A stretch of 64,000 nucleotides of DNA from Mixta mediterraneensis (lineage in GTDB: Bacteria; Pseudomonadota; Gammaproteobacteria; Enterobacterales; Enterobacteriaceae), in contig NZ_JACFXY010000005.1 of the NCBI RefSeq assembly GCF_014946725.1, positions 1-64,000 of the forward strand, read 5' to 3'. Of this stretch, positions 7,081-16,230 are shown piece by piece. How positions within the stretch are numbered: the first letter of the stretch is position 1; each line of letters starts with the position of its first letter. Both the position numbers and the translations under genes were made by a program. The notes beneath the pieces are model-generated. The model saw only the letters and a list, made by a program, of their open reading frames with translations, did no database searches and was not told the DNA's origin.

Positions 7081-10000
7081 CTACACAGACGTGTTTTGAG
7101 AAGGCAGCTGCGTCTTAACATTTTCCGCTGCTCGTTTTCCGGCAAGGAAAGCATGGTCGGAATTGTAATATTCCCATTCGCTGTAACGTCCCGACAGATG
7201 AATATCCTGTGTTAACAACCATTGGCGAATCAGCGCGACATTTGCCTGACGTGCATGATCGTACACAACATAGGCATACGGCATATCAACCTGAGTGGCT
7301 GAAAGAATCGTATCTTCAGAACGGATCATACCCACTTTAATGCAATCTTCACGGCAGCGCTCAATCAGCGCATCACCTTGCAGCGGTAGCGGTTTGTCTT
7401 CGCTGTAAGTCATTTCGCAGGTGAGTCCAAACCCTCCGGGTGGGTTGCAGTGTGGGCTGGCATTACCCTGGACAAAGATGCGGTGAAATAGCGTATCGCC
7501 GGGATAATAAATCCAGTGTTTTTCTGTCAGATTGGCCCGATCGATGCCCAGATTTACACAGCGTACCGAGACGTAGCGCAGTTTTTTTGCGGCAAGTTGT
7601 ACATTCTCAGGCACCTCGTCGCCCATCAGTTTGATCAATTCCGGGAGCGGCATCGTGCTAATCAGTTGTTCATAACGATAGTGACGGCCATCAGCCAGCA
7701 TGGCGATATGCGCCTGTGGCATGATTTTTATCAGCGTAGCATCCGTTTCCAGCGTGCATTTCAGGTGCGGTAAAAAACCTGACATCAAAGCCTGAAAACC
7801 GCCACGCAGCGGATAGCCAAAGCGAGCGTTCGGGCCAACGGGCTTCGCTAACGGCTGGAGGGCACCATCGATAATTTGCGCCAGATCGGGTAACGGCACG
7901 CGCCCACCAAGCCAGGAGGTTTCCATCTCGGATAGTGGCACTTTCCACAGCTTTTTGTTGTAGGGCAGGGCGAAGTGCTGAGCTATACCTTCTCCCCATG
8001 TACGCATGATAAATTGCTCAAAATTCTCTGATACGGCATCGCCTTCAGGCGCACAGGTTTCGCCATCCGGCACCGCACCATCGGCACAGCAATCGCGACG
8101 CTGGCGAGCCACTTCCAGCGGCACGGTGCGCGCTTGTGTTTCACCGTACCGTGCATTAATGGCACCCAGAATGCATTCCTTCACCACTTCGGCGGGCAAA
8201 CCATACAGCGCCGACTGAAATGGATACCGCGTGTAAATGCCATCGTTATAAATCCAGGCTTCGCGCTCTTGCCAGTGCAGGTTATCCCCCAGCAGCATGT
8301 CATAAAGCTGCAATACATAGGGGTCCTGCGAAAACATAATGTGTCCGGCGTAATCAAAGGTAAAACCGTGATCTTCAACAGAGCGGCACCAGCCGCCGGG
8401 AGTCGCATTTTTTTCCAGTATGATTGCGCCTTCGCCGTAGTGGTAGCCTGCACTCAGGCCGGTCGGCCCCGCACCGATAATCAGACAGGAGACTTTTTCA
8501 GCCCCTTCGGTTGGCGGAGTTAGCCAGGTCACAGCGGTGGGGCTTTTTGCCGTTTCATCACTGTGCTGCGTGACTTCGCTGCCGTGGGATAAGGCCCGCT
8601 GCATTAGTGTATGGATTTGCCCAACGGTGCGATCCCAGGACGTAGCCGCTACTTTTGTCTGCATCTTTTCTGCCAGCGCCAGCCGCTCGACCGGAGTCAG
8701 TTTCAGCGCCGTTTCACAAGCCTGGATAAAGGCGTCATGGCTGTATGCCACTGAGACCAGATCGGTATAGTGCCGTTCAACATCGACAATTGCCGTGCTG
8801 ACAATGGGCAGCTGCGCCGCCATATACTCCAGCACTTTGGTGGGCGAGATATAACGGGTGGAGGCATTAAGGGCGAAGGGCATCAGGCAAACATCCCAAC
8901 CGGCGAGAAATTGCGGTAATGCCTGATAAGGTTGCTGTCCGAACCAGTGAATATTGCTGCGCTGCGGCAAACTGGCGGGATCGATTTTGACGACCGGACC
9001 CACCATAACGATTTGCCATTCAGGATGGCTGTCGGCCAGCGCAGCGATCAGCGGCAAATCGATACGTTCATCAATCACACCATAGTAGCCAAGCCGCAGT
9101 GGCGGAAGCGCATCCTGCAAAGGATGGCGATTGCTGCGATCCAGCGCCTGCTCAAAATGGATGGCGTCAACGCTGCTGGGAAAGCAATGGACTTGTGGAT
9201 GTTTATCTTTTTTCGCTTCATACAGACTGGTTCCGCCGGTAAACACTAAATCGGCGCGCGTTAACAGGGCTGATTCACGCTGCTGCAATTGGCGTGGCGC
9301 CTGATGAAATGCAGACAATTCATCCATGCAGTCATAAATCACCAAGCGCGGCTGGAAGGGGGTCAGTAACGGCAATGCCATCGGTGTATAAAACCATACC
9401 AGCGGATGTTCATCTTCTTCTACCAGGCTTGCCAGCAATAATTGTAAAGCGGCAATCTGGCTGTCGTGAAAACCGGGTGCATTTATGTCGGTATGCGGCT
9501 GGATGACGGTGATGTTTGTCGCAGGTGAGTTTTGTATCAAACCTGGCGGCCCCGCCTGATAAACCGGTTCCTCAATAAATAACACACGATAATGTTTTGC
9601 CAGACGCGTCAGTAAATGCTGTGGACGTTGGAACACAAACCCCCAGCGTAAATGGCTAAAGACGATTAAGGTAGGTTGTTTCATATTGTTCTCCTGAACA
9701 TGCCGGGTAGCGAGGATAATGTTCTGAAAGTCATGCAGGCACTGCTGCGCCTGGCGTAAGGCACGGGCATACGGCTGTTGTAACTGGCGGGCGCAGGGAT
9801 CCGGCCCTGTCCGATCGAGATCCCAAAGTCCGCTGCAGGTCCAGAAGTCAGGGGCCTCCCACAAGGGGCGATCAATCACGGGATAAAGGCAAATGCCCAG
9901 CACGTCAACGCCCGCCAGTTGTGCCTGGGCAACCTGAGCGCTAACCTGTGAGATCCACGCACCGCGCCCGCTGCCTACGTGGCTGGTTTCTGCCAGCAGA

Positions 10001-10857
10001 AGCGGCCGCTGGTAGCGCTGATATACGTCCAGCAGCATTTCATGCATCGGTTTTCGCCGCGCATCACCCAGATGCCAAAACAACCGTTGATTACTGATAT
10101 TTTCCCATTGGTTGTCATGGTAATAATTCACCCCGATCAGATCGAGGTAACGCGGATCGCCGCCCAGCCCCGGATCGCGCCGACCCGTCAGCATGTCCCA
10201 GGCCTGATATTGCGACTCGCACGCCAGCGTCGCCGCCTGCTGGCCAGATTCGCTGTCATCATGGGGTACGATATGAATCAGCGGATCGCAATGGAGAAAA
10301 CGGGCGCGTGGATCGGCTTGCCAGATCGCATCGCAAGCGGCCAGCGTGGCGCGCACCAGTTGGCGTTTGATCGCATCGTCGCGATCCTGTTCCGGCGCAT
10401 CAGGGCAGGCAAACAGACCGACAGCGATCCCCCAACTCAGAAAAGAAATTTCGTTCATGGGCGAATAGACTGGCGCATCGTCATACCAGGGCGCGAGAAA
10501 GCGCGCCAGCTCGCCACAGAAGGCAGCGAAACGAGGGACGAAGTCAGTGGAGAACAGGCTGACATCCTCAGGCCAGCCGTAATGGCAGAGGGTCCAGCTC
10601 AGCTGAATACCCTGCTGACGCGCCGCCTGCATACGCTGCGTCACAGAAGAAAAATCATAATTGTCACCACGCTCACACAGGCGCCAGCCAGCACTTTCGC
10701 GTGCCGTGCGCATAGAAAACGCTTTGAGCGCGGCATAATCTTCTGAACAGCGTAGCTGGTGGGCATTGATATTATTCATTGCCAGCGCTTCGCCGTGCGG
10801 ATTAATGTGATCGGCACCTTCATAGCCGGCCTGCCAAAAGCTGCGAAATGGCGTCAT
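7081..10857 (-). CDS. Three-part glycan protein: glycosidase-like, glycosyltransferase, FAD mutase-like
   Basis: A single open frame of 1258 residues, started at 10857 where AGGAGG sits four bases upstream. Residues 1-390 look like a (beta/alpha)8 glycosidase of the GH1 type (YSPMNEISFLSWG as acid/base region, LLLAETSHVGSGRG as nucleophile region). Residues 392-760 are a GT-B glycosyltransferase (FSHLRWGFVFQRPQHLL; the C-terminal ISPTKVLEYMAAQLPIV nucleotide-sugar motif). Residues 785-1258 are an FAD/NAD-binding Rossmann protein of the UDP-galactopyranose mutase/protoporphyrinogen oxidase type (CLIIGAGPTGLSAGY). An AGGAG six bases before the in-frame ATG at 9684 (residue 392) suggests that the first two parts were separate genes, or that the second is also translated alone. 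Probably makes or edits an exported polysaccharide; the product is unknown. Confidence 0.8.
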   Translation of the reverse strand: MTPFRSFWQAGYEGADHINPHGEALAMNNINAHQLRCSEDYAALKAFSMRTARESAGWRLCERGDNYDFSSVTQRMQAARQQGIQLSWTLCHYGWPEDVSLFSTDFVPRFAAFCGELARFLAPWYDDAPVYSPMNEISFLSWGIAVGLFACPDAPEQDRDDAIKRQLVRATLAACDAIWQADPRARFLHCDPLIHIVPHDDSESGQQAATLACESQYQAWDMLTGRRDPGLGGDPRYLDLIGVNYYHDNQWENISNQRLFWHLGDARRKPMHEMLLDVYQRYQRPLLLAETSHVGSGRGAWISQVSAQVAQAQLAGVDVLGICLYPVIDRPLWEAPDFWTCSGLWDLDRTGPDPCARQLQQPYARALRQAQQCLHDFQNIILATRHVQENNMKQPTLIVFSHLRWGFVFQRPQHLLTRLAKHYRVLFIEEPVYQAGPPGLIQNSPATNITVIQPHTDINAPGFHDSQIAALQLLLASLVEEDEHPLVWFYTPMALPLLTPFQPRLVIYDCMDELSAFHQAPRQLQQRESALLTRADLVFTGGTSLYEAKKDKHPQVHCFPSSVDAIHFEQALDRSNRHPLQDALPPLRLGYYGVIDERIDLPLIAALADSHPEWQIVMVGPVVKIDPASLPQRSNIHWFGQQPYQALPQFLAGWDVCLMPFALNASTRYISPTKVLEYMAAQLPIVSTAIVDVERHYTDLVSVAYSHDAFIQACETALKLTPVERLALAEKMQTKVAATSWDRTVGQIHTLMQRALSHGSEVTQHSDETAKSPTAVTWLTPPTEGAEKVSCLIIGAGPTGLSAGYHYGEGAIILEKNATPGGWCRSVEDHGFTFDYAGHIMFSQDPYVLQLYDMLLGDNLHWQEREAWIYNDGIYTRYPFQSALYGLPAEVVKECILGAINARYGETQARTVPLEVARQRRDCCADGAVPDGETCAPEGDAVSENFEQFIMRTWGEGIAQHFALPYNKKLWKVPLSEMETSWLGGRVPLPDLAQIIDGALQPLAKPVGPNARFGYPLRGGFQALMSGFLPHLKCTLETDATLIKIMPQAHIAMLADGRHYRYEQLISTMPLPELIKLMGDEVPENVQLAAKKLRYVSVRCVNLGIDRANLTEKHWIYYPGDTLFHRIFVQGNASPHCNPPGGFGLTCEMTYSEDKPLPLQGDALIERCREDCIKVGMIRSEDTILSATQVDMPYAYVVYDHARQANVALIRQWLLTQDIHLSGRYSEWEYYNSDHAFLAGKRAAENVKTQLPSQNTSV

Positions 10858-11449
10858 TGCGCCTCCTGTACGAAAACAGAGCAAAAACGTCCTTCTAACG
10901 TATCGTCCACAGACGAGTCAGATTAAAAGGCGATACGGTGCAGACTGGCTGGTCTGGCCATTCTGGGCAGTCAGCAATCCATGCAAAAGCAACGAGTTCA
11001 CACTCAGGGAAGAATGAACCCAAGTAGCAGGTGATAGCGTGGCGAGGGGGTGGCGCTATCGAGATAGTATTTATTCCAGGTTTCTCTTACATCACAGCGG
11101 CGATATGGAAACCTTACGGAAAGTATAGGTAAGGCAATATTTTATGCAAATGGTTGAAGTAAAAAGAAAAAGCAAAGCGGCAGAGTGTTTGTAGCAATAA
11201 CGGGAAAACCCATTGTAAACCTTCAGCTTTATGGCAGAAAGCGAAACGCCGGTTCGCGGTGGAGAGGATCTTTCGTCAGTTTTATTGTTATCAGCTGACG
11301 AATGAGAGCGATATTCGCTTTAACTTATTGCTTCGATTATACTTTTTCCACTCCCGGCGGCTTTACCACGCTCTGATCAGAATTCCTCCGGCGCTAAAGG
11401 GAATGTGACGGCTAAGCCGGTATATTTCATATGACCCAGGACGTTTTTA
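10858..11449. other. Intergenic 592 bp between divergent genes
   Basis: No gene is supported on either strand. It must hold the promoters of the three-part gene (minus) and ycaP (plus), but I see no convincing -35/-10 pair. An 8-bp inverted repeat TTCGTCAG / CTGACGAA (11272-11279 and 11295-11302) is the only clear symmetry. Confidence 0.5.
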
Positions 11450-12142
11450 ATGTTTTCATTCGACTGGCATCGATTTTTACTTAATGACCAACCGGCTACT
11501 TTCCTGTTTGAAGTGGTCGTCCGCGTTTTGCTGGCTTATCTGGTGGTGTTTACCTTTCTGAAAGTTTCAGGACGAAGGGGGATCCGCCAGCTTTCTCTGT
11601 TTGAGCTGGTGGTAATTTTAACCCTGGGATCGGCATCCGGTGATGTCACTTTTTATGATGATGTACCGGTGTTGCCTGTGATCCTGGTGTTTGTGGTACT
11701 GCTGTGCTTATACCGCTTCACGACTTATCTCACCGCTCACAGCGCACGTTTTTCAAAATGGATCCAGGGAGAGGTTATCACGCTGATTAAAGATGGGCTG
11801 TATGTGCTGGAAAGCCTGGACAGCCTCAATATATCTGAAGATGAGTTCTTTATGGAGCTTCGGCAGGATGGCGTCGAACATCTCGGACAAGTACGTCTGG
11901 CACTGATTGAGCTGGATGGTCAGTTGAGTATTTACTTTTTTGACGAAGATGAAAGACGTGCGGGCTTAAGCGTGTTACCCCCTGAACATCGACAGGATTT
12001 CACCCTTATGCCGACAACCGGCTTGTACGCCTGCACCCATTGCGGTCAGACAGCTGAGATAGCAGCACAGCAGGGTAAAAACTGCCCTCGCTGCAACGAA
12101 ACGCTGTGGTCAGTTGCGCTTAAATCACGCTATTTGCGTTAA
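11450..12142 (+). CDS. ycaP: YcaP-like membrane protein (DUF421) with C-terminal zinc ribbon
   Basis: A 230-residue protein, the same length as E. coli YcaP. Three hydrophobic helices (about residues 15-40, 46-66 and 69-90) precede the cytoplasmic DUF421 domain (TLIKDGLYVLESL, DEFFMELRQDGVEHLGQVR). The last 40 residues carry two Cys pairs, CTHCG and CPRC, a zinc ribbon that is also present in YcaP. The conserved FLKVSGRRGIRQLSLFE segment links helices 1 and 2. Related YetF proteins of Bacillus act at the membrane in spore or stress functions; the job of YcaP is unknown. It is transcribed alone and converges on the zinc dehydrogenase. Confidence 0.85.
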   Translation: MFSFDWHRFLLNDQPATFLFEVVVRVLLAYLVVFTFLKVSGRRGIRQLSLFELVVILTLGSASGDVTFYDDVPVLPVILVFVVLLCLYRFTTYLTAHSARFSKWIQGEVITLIKDGLYVLESLDSLNISEDEFFMELRQDGVEHLGQVRLALIELDGQLSIYFFDEDERRAGLSVLPPEHRQDFTLMPTTGLYACTHCGQTAEIAAQQGKNCPRCNETLWSVALKSRYLR

Positions 12143-12339
12143 TTTTTAAGCGCATCGCGGGCAGCTTTTGCCGCTGTGTTTTCAGGCAAGCGCACTCCAT
12201 CGCGTTACTGACCAGAGCGGTCGAAAGCGCCTGCGGTAGCAATAGCGTGCCGGGCAGAACGTTGAGCGCTACCCGTTATTTTATACGTTCAAAGCCGGAG
12301 CTGATCAGCGGGCGGCCTATGTTTGCCTCCCCTTACGGC
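12143..12339. other. Convergent intergenic 197 bp
   Basis: Lies between the ends of ycaP and the zinc dehydrogenase. No clear terminator is visible. A short minus-strand frame (12139-12204, RDGVRLPENTAAKAARDALKN reading to a stop) without a start may be a relic. Confidence 0.35.
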
Positions 12340-13533
12340 TTACAGCGTGGCTTGTGTCGCCCCCATGCCCGGCACCAGAATAACCTTGCGGCAATCCTCC
12401 TTACGCTTCTCAAAGATTTCATAACCGCGTGCAGCATCTTCCAGCGGCATATGATGAGTAACGATCTCTTCCGGGGTCAAATGACCTTGCTCAATCAGAT
12501 TCAACAGATCCGGCAGATAAGCGTGAACATGGGTCTGGCCCATTTTGAAGGTCAGTCCCTTATCGAATGCATCGCCAAACATGAAGCCATGAATAAAGCC
12601 AGCATAAACTCCCGGTACGCTGACAATACCGCCACGGCGTACGGCTGCGATACACTGACGTAGCGCTTTGCCACTGCTGCCCTCCAGCTTTAACGTGCTA
12701 AGTACGGTTTCGGTCAGGCTACCTTTGGCTTCAAAGCCAACCGCGTCAATCACGGCATCAACGCCACGATGTCCGGCGCTGTTTTCAATAATCCATGCTG
12801 CAGGATCGTCATTTTTATCGAAGTTAATGGGGATGACGCCGTAGCGCTCGCGCGCGAATTCCAGCCGATAATCATTGTGATCGATCATAAAAATCTGTTC
12901 GGCCCCCGCCAGACGCGCGCAGGCAGCGCTCAGCAGGCCGACCGGCCCGGCACCAAATATGGCTACACTTGACCCCTGTTTTATTTCAGCATTCTTCACC
13001 GCCTGCCATGCTGTGGGCAGAATATCAGAGAGAAACAGTACTTTTTCATCCGCTAACGTCATGGGCACTTTGAATGGGCCGGTGTTGGCTTTCGGCACCC
13101 GCACATATTCAGCCTGGCCGCCTGGCACACCGCCGTACAGCTTGCTGTAACCAAACAATGCGGCGGGGGGCGTAATATTTTTCCGGTTTAGTGCCGCACC
13201 TTTGCCGCTATTGGTATTTTCGCAGGCTGCATACTGATGCAGATGACAAAAGAAACAGTCGCCACAGGCGATGACGAATGGAATGACGACACGATCGCCT
13301 TTTGCAACAGCAGTGACCGCGCTGCCGGTTTCCACCACTTCGCCCATAAATTCATGACCAAAAATATCGCCGTGGCCGGTGCCAGGAATTTTGCCATGAT
13401 AAAGATGCAGATCAGAACCGCAAATAGCGGTGGCGGTAACGCGCAGAATAATATCGTCAGCGGCTTCAAGGCCGGGATCGGGGACGTTATCGACGCTGAC
13501 TTTATATGGACCGTGATAGGTTAATGCTTTCAT
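12340..13533 (-). CDS. Zinc-dependent alcohol dehydrogenase, formaldehyde-dehydrogenase type
   Basis: A 397-residue medium-chain dehydrogenase. The start MKALTYHG at 13533 has AAGGAG nine bases upstream; a 38-residue in-frame extension to 13647 has none. Catalytic zinc ligands are visible at Cys38 (TAICGSDLH) and in GHEFMGEV; the structural zinc site is the [15 protein letters not shown] motif (Cys-x2-Cys-x2-Cys-x7-Cys). The NAD-binding fold has [14 protein letters not shown] near residue 185. The long insert after the structural site ([17 protein letters not shown]) is typical of glutathione-independent formaldehyde or related aldehyde dehydrogenases. The substrate cannot be read from the sequence. 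No operon partner. Confidence 0.85.
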   Translation of the reverse strand: MKALTYHGPYKVSVDNVPDPGLEAADDIILRVTATAICGSDLHLYHGKIPGTGHGDIFGHEFMGEVVETGSAVTAVAKGDRVVIPFVIACGDCFFCHLHQYAACENTNSGKGAALNRKNITPPAALFGYSKLYGGVPGGQAEYVRVPKANTGPFKVPMTLADEKVLFLSDILPTAWQAVKNAEIKQGSSVAIFGAGPVGLLSAACARLAGAEQIFMIDHNDYRLEFARERYGVIPINFDKNDDPAAWIIENSAGHRGVDAVIDAVGFEAKGSLTETVLSTLKLEGSSGKALRQCIAAVRRGGIVSVPGVYAGFIHGFMFGDAFDKGLTFKMGQTHVHAYLPDLLNLIEQGHLTPEEIVTHHMPLEDAARGYEIFEKRKEDCRKVILVPGMGATQATL

Positions 13534-14289
13534 CTGTTCGACTCCTTTGCTCAGTAAATTGCCGTCAGCTAAGGCGAATAAAATCGGTACGGTAATGGCG
13601 GCAATGTTCATCATGGGAAATGGGAGCCATTTGCCCAGATTAGTCATTCTGAACAGAAGTGTAGCCAGAGCCGTTAGATTAAGCCGAACGGCCCGGTGAG
13701 ATAATCTGCTGTTTTAGCTGGTCTGGTCGGGTTTGTCGTCAGTGAGCGGGTGGTATGGCTAAAAGCGGTGATGCGCTGGCTATCGGCCAGGCATACCGGC
13801 GATAGCACAGCGAAAAGGTGAGCTGCGTCGGGTCCTGTTCAGGGTAATAGCATCCATGTGCCGGTTTGTCACCGCAAAGCCTGTCGAACTAATGCATGAC
13901 TTCTCCAGGCTGGACTTCTACCTCAACAATTGCCAATTGAGACGAGTTATTTTCATTGTTTTAACATCTGAACAGGCAGGGCACATTTGATGTGCGGATA
14001 TAAGACAGCTACCGCTACCTGACAGTGGGCTTATTCGCAAGGTTGATGTGATTTTATTAAAAGAGAATTTTTAGGACAGGACGCTATTTTTAGCATTAAT
14101 TTATAATAAACAGGGGTTGATTAGCGGGCTGAAGTATTAACCTGTTTTGATAGCCGCTCTGAATGCTATTTTTTATTTCAGTTTTTTCCTGTTAAGTAAA
14201 AACAACTTTTATGCGTAAGGATATATTGAAAAATATTTTATTCAACATGATATTTTTTCAACCAACCGGTTTAAAAGAGATGCTATTCT

Positions 14290-14417
14290 TATCGCGCAGC
14301 ACTCGTGATGTGGTGTTGTGTGCTTCAGTTTTCCCTTAATGGAGATTAAGGGTTTTACCCCGTTTTGTTGATAAAGATATTTATTCCCCGATCGTCTTCG
14401 ATCGGGTTTTTATTTTT
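14290..14417 (+). ncRNA. Candidate small RNA ending in a strong terminator
   Basis: Two perfect hairpins lie 34 bases apart in a region without genes: CCCTTAAT-GGAG-ATTAAGGG (14333-14352) and CCCGATCG-TCTT-CGATCGGG (14387-14406), the second followed by TTTTTATTTTT, a textbook rho-independent terminator. No gene ends just before it, so the transcript it stops is probably a small RNA. TATTCT at 14284-14289 could be a -10 box, but no good -35 box is placed correctly, so the 5' end is a guess. The sequence does not match a small RNA I know. Confidence 0.4.
14387..14417 (+). terminator. Orphan rho-independent terminator
   Basis: A perfect 8-bp stem CCCGATCG / CGATCGGG with a TCTT loop and an uninterrupted TTTTT followed by ATTTTT. 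No coding gene lies upstream on this strand for 2 kb. Confidence 0.8.
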
Positions 14418-14724
14418 CCTTTACTGGCTTCCTGGCGCATTTTTATATATTTCCCCGTCGCTTTTATTACGTTCCTTTAGTCTTTAAACTATTCTCTCAA
14501 TTAAATTACATTTTTCTCGTTGTAATTAAACGCTGCTTGCTGAGCGGATTATTATTCATACCAATCTATGTCAGAAATGATGACAATCGTTAAGAAATAG
14601 ATAAGGCAGTGTAATTGAGTGTAAGTTACCGATCTTTAAGACTTTTGGTGATGCTGATTCACCTCCATATGGTTAATGTAATCTCAACGGCGCTTCATTA
14701 GCCGTTATCATTGGAGGCAGTACC

Positions 14725-15129
14725 ATGAAAAAAACAACATTAAGTCTTATCGCTTCACTTTTAGCATGCAGCACTTTGTTTTCCGGTACGATCTGGGCTG
14801 ACGGGCCAGGCGGCCATCATGAGGATCGCGGGCGCGGTCCGGGTCCAGCAAACCAGAGGCACGATAACCGCCATGATCAGGGCGGCCGCTCTCCTGAACA
14901 TCGCAACAATCGCGATCATTTTGCATGGAACGGTCATGACTTCCGTCGCGGTCATGTGGTGCCGCACGAATATCGGGATAATATCTATCGCGTGAATGAC
15001 TGGCACGAACGTGGCCTGCGCGAACCGCCTCGTGGTGAATACTGGGCTTATATCGACGGTAATTATGTGTTAATTGCGGCCGCGACCGGCATCATTACTT
15101 CGCTGATCCTGAGTAACGCATTTCATTAA
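14725..15129 (+). CDS. RcnB-family periplasmic protein
   Basis: A 134-residue protein with GGAGG eight bases before the ATG. A signal peptide covers residues 1-25 (cut near IWADG). Residues 26-65 are rich in His, Arg, Gly and Asp (GGHHEDRGRGPG, HDNRHDQGG), and residues 70-125 match the RcnB fold: FRRGHVVPHEYRDN, NDWHERGLREPPRGEYWAY, GNYVLIAAATGII. E. coli RcnB helps nickel and cobalt balance with the RcnA exporter. No rcnA or metal regulator lies here, so metal handling is inferred from the family and the His-rich stretch only. Confidence 0.8.
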   Translation: MKKTTLSLIASLLACSTLFSGTIWADGPGGHHEDRGRGPGPANQRHDNRHDQGGRSPEHRNNRDHFAWNGHDFRRGHVVPHEYRDNIYRVNDWHERGLREPPRGEYWAYIDGNYVLIAAATGIITSLILSNAFH

Positions 15130-15236
15130 TTTCATCACGGATGGCTCAGGTCATCCGTGTTTCTCTCCGCTTTTCTTCTTCACCAGGCTATTCTGACAGT
15201 CAAATTTGTGTATCCCTTCCTGTTTAAGGAGTCATG

Positions 15237-16073
15237 ATGACGACGGTTAAAATGGTTGCGGTTGATATGGACGGCACCTTTCTTGATGATAAAAAACAGT
15301 ACAACCAGGCTCGCTTTCTCGCTCTTTATCAACAATTAACTGCCCGTGGTATCAAATTTGTCGTTGCCAGCGGTAATCAGTATTACCAGCTCACCTCTTT
15401 CTTTCCTGAAATTACGCATGAAATTGCTTATGTCGCTGAAAATGGTGCATGGATACTCGACCGCGATGAAAAGCTGTTTTGTGGATCATTTTCTCGTAGC
15501 GATATTGATGCCGTGATCGACACGTTGCAGAATGGCCATTATCCCGGCTTGCGCTATCTACTGTGTGGGCGCAACAGTGCCTATTATTTCGACGAAACCG
15601 ATGAAAAATGGCTGGCGAAGATGCGCCATTATTGCCATCGCCTGAAAAAAATTGGCAGCATTGATGAAGCAAAAGATGACCGGTTATTTAAATTTGCGCT
15701 CAATCTTTCCGATGATTACGTCGAACCGTTGATGGCTGATATTGCGCGTTTGCATCAGGGCGCAGCGGCAGCAACCTCCTGCGGGCATGGTTCGGTGGAT
15801 TTAATCGTTCCGGGTAATCATAAAGCGCATGGTTTAGGCCTGCTGGCGCAGCGCTGGGGCATTTCTCATGATGAAGTCCTGGCGTTTGGCGACGGAGGCA
15901 ACGACCTCGAAATGCTGAAGCAGTCCGGTTTTAGTTTTGCCATGGGCAATGCGCCGCAGCGGGTAAAAGATGCCGCACGTTTTCTCGCCCCCAATAACAA
16001 TGACCAGGGCGTATTGCAGGTTATTGAAGAGATGCTGGCGGGTGAGGGGCCTTTTGCGGAAAGTGCGCGCTGA
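15237..16073 (+). CDS. ybiV: Sugar phosphatase YbiV (HAD-IIB, Cof type)
   Basis: A 278-residue HAD phosphatase. Two ATGs are adjacent (15234 and 15237); the second is five bases from AAGGAG and is preferred. Motif I is VDMDGTFLDD (nucleophile Asp10, acid Asp12), motif II is VVASGNQYYQ, motif III Lys lies near GNHKAHG, and motif IV is GDGGNDLEML. The stretch IKFVVASGNQYYQLTSFFPE is almost the same as in E. coli YbiV (SupH), which removes phosphate from fructose 1-phosphate and other sugar phosphates. It is a single-gene unit. Confidence 0.88.
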   Translation: MTTVKMVAVDMDGTFLDDKKQYNQARFLALYQQLTARGIKFVVASGNQYYQLTSFFPEITHEIAYVAENGAWILDRDEKLFCGSFSRSDIDAVIDTLQNGHYPGLRYLLCGRNSAYYFDETDEKWLAKMRHYCHRLKKIGSIDEAKDDRLFKFALNLSDDYVEPLMADIARLHQGAAAATSCGHGSVDLIVPGNHKAHGLGLLAQRWGISHDEVLAFGDGGNDLEMLKQSGFSFAMGNAPQRVKDAARFLAPNNNDQGVLQVIEEMLAGEGPFAESAR

Positions 16074-16203
16074 TTCTGGCTATAGGCTGGACATTAATGA
16101 ACGCAATTATTCAGGCCGCAGGGCAGTGCTTCACTTCTTCATTGCCGCGGTAAATAAGGATAAAACTTCTGCATTTTGACTTTAATACTGACAGGCAGTG
16201 AGG

Positions 16204-16223
16204 CCGGGCAGCGTGCTGCCCGG
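16204..16223. terminator. Strong hairpin between convergent genes, possible bidirectional terminator
   Basis: CCGGGCAGC / GCTGCCCGG with a two-base loop lies between the ends of ybiV and the iron dehydrogenase. The T-run is poor on both sides, so it may act with Rho or only protect 3' ends. Confidence 0.5.
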
Positions 16224-16230
16224 TACTCCT

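Larger units (their letters stand above)
13534..14724. other. Gene-poor 1.19-kb gap with a candidate small RNA
   Basis: No open frame is convincing. The part nearest 13533 is the dehydrogenase promoter side. From about 13900 the DNA is AT-rich, and it contains two strong hairpins at 14333-14352 and 14387-14406 (see the ncRNA entry). The last 300 bases precede the RcnB-family gene and must hold its promoter; none is certain. Confidence 0.5.

Noticed and set aside
9979..10746. A 255-codon open frame antisense to the three-part gene
   Set aside because: It lies fully inside the glycosidase part on the other strand, has no ribosome site and an Arg/Ile/His-rich composition typical of shadow frames in GC-rich genes.
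12139..12204. Minus-strand fragment RDGVRLPENTAAKAARDALKN after a stop codon
   Set aside because: Protein-like, but 21 codons without start and no recognised family; kept only as a remark.
13534..13647. 38-residue N-terminal extension of the zinc dehydrogenase
   Set aside because: No ribosome site, and the family starts at MKAL-type sequences; AAGGAG supports 13533.
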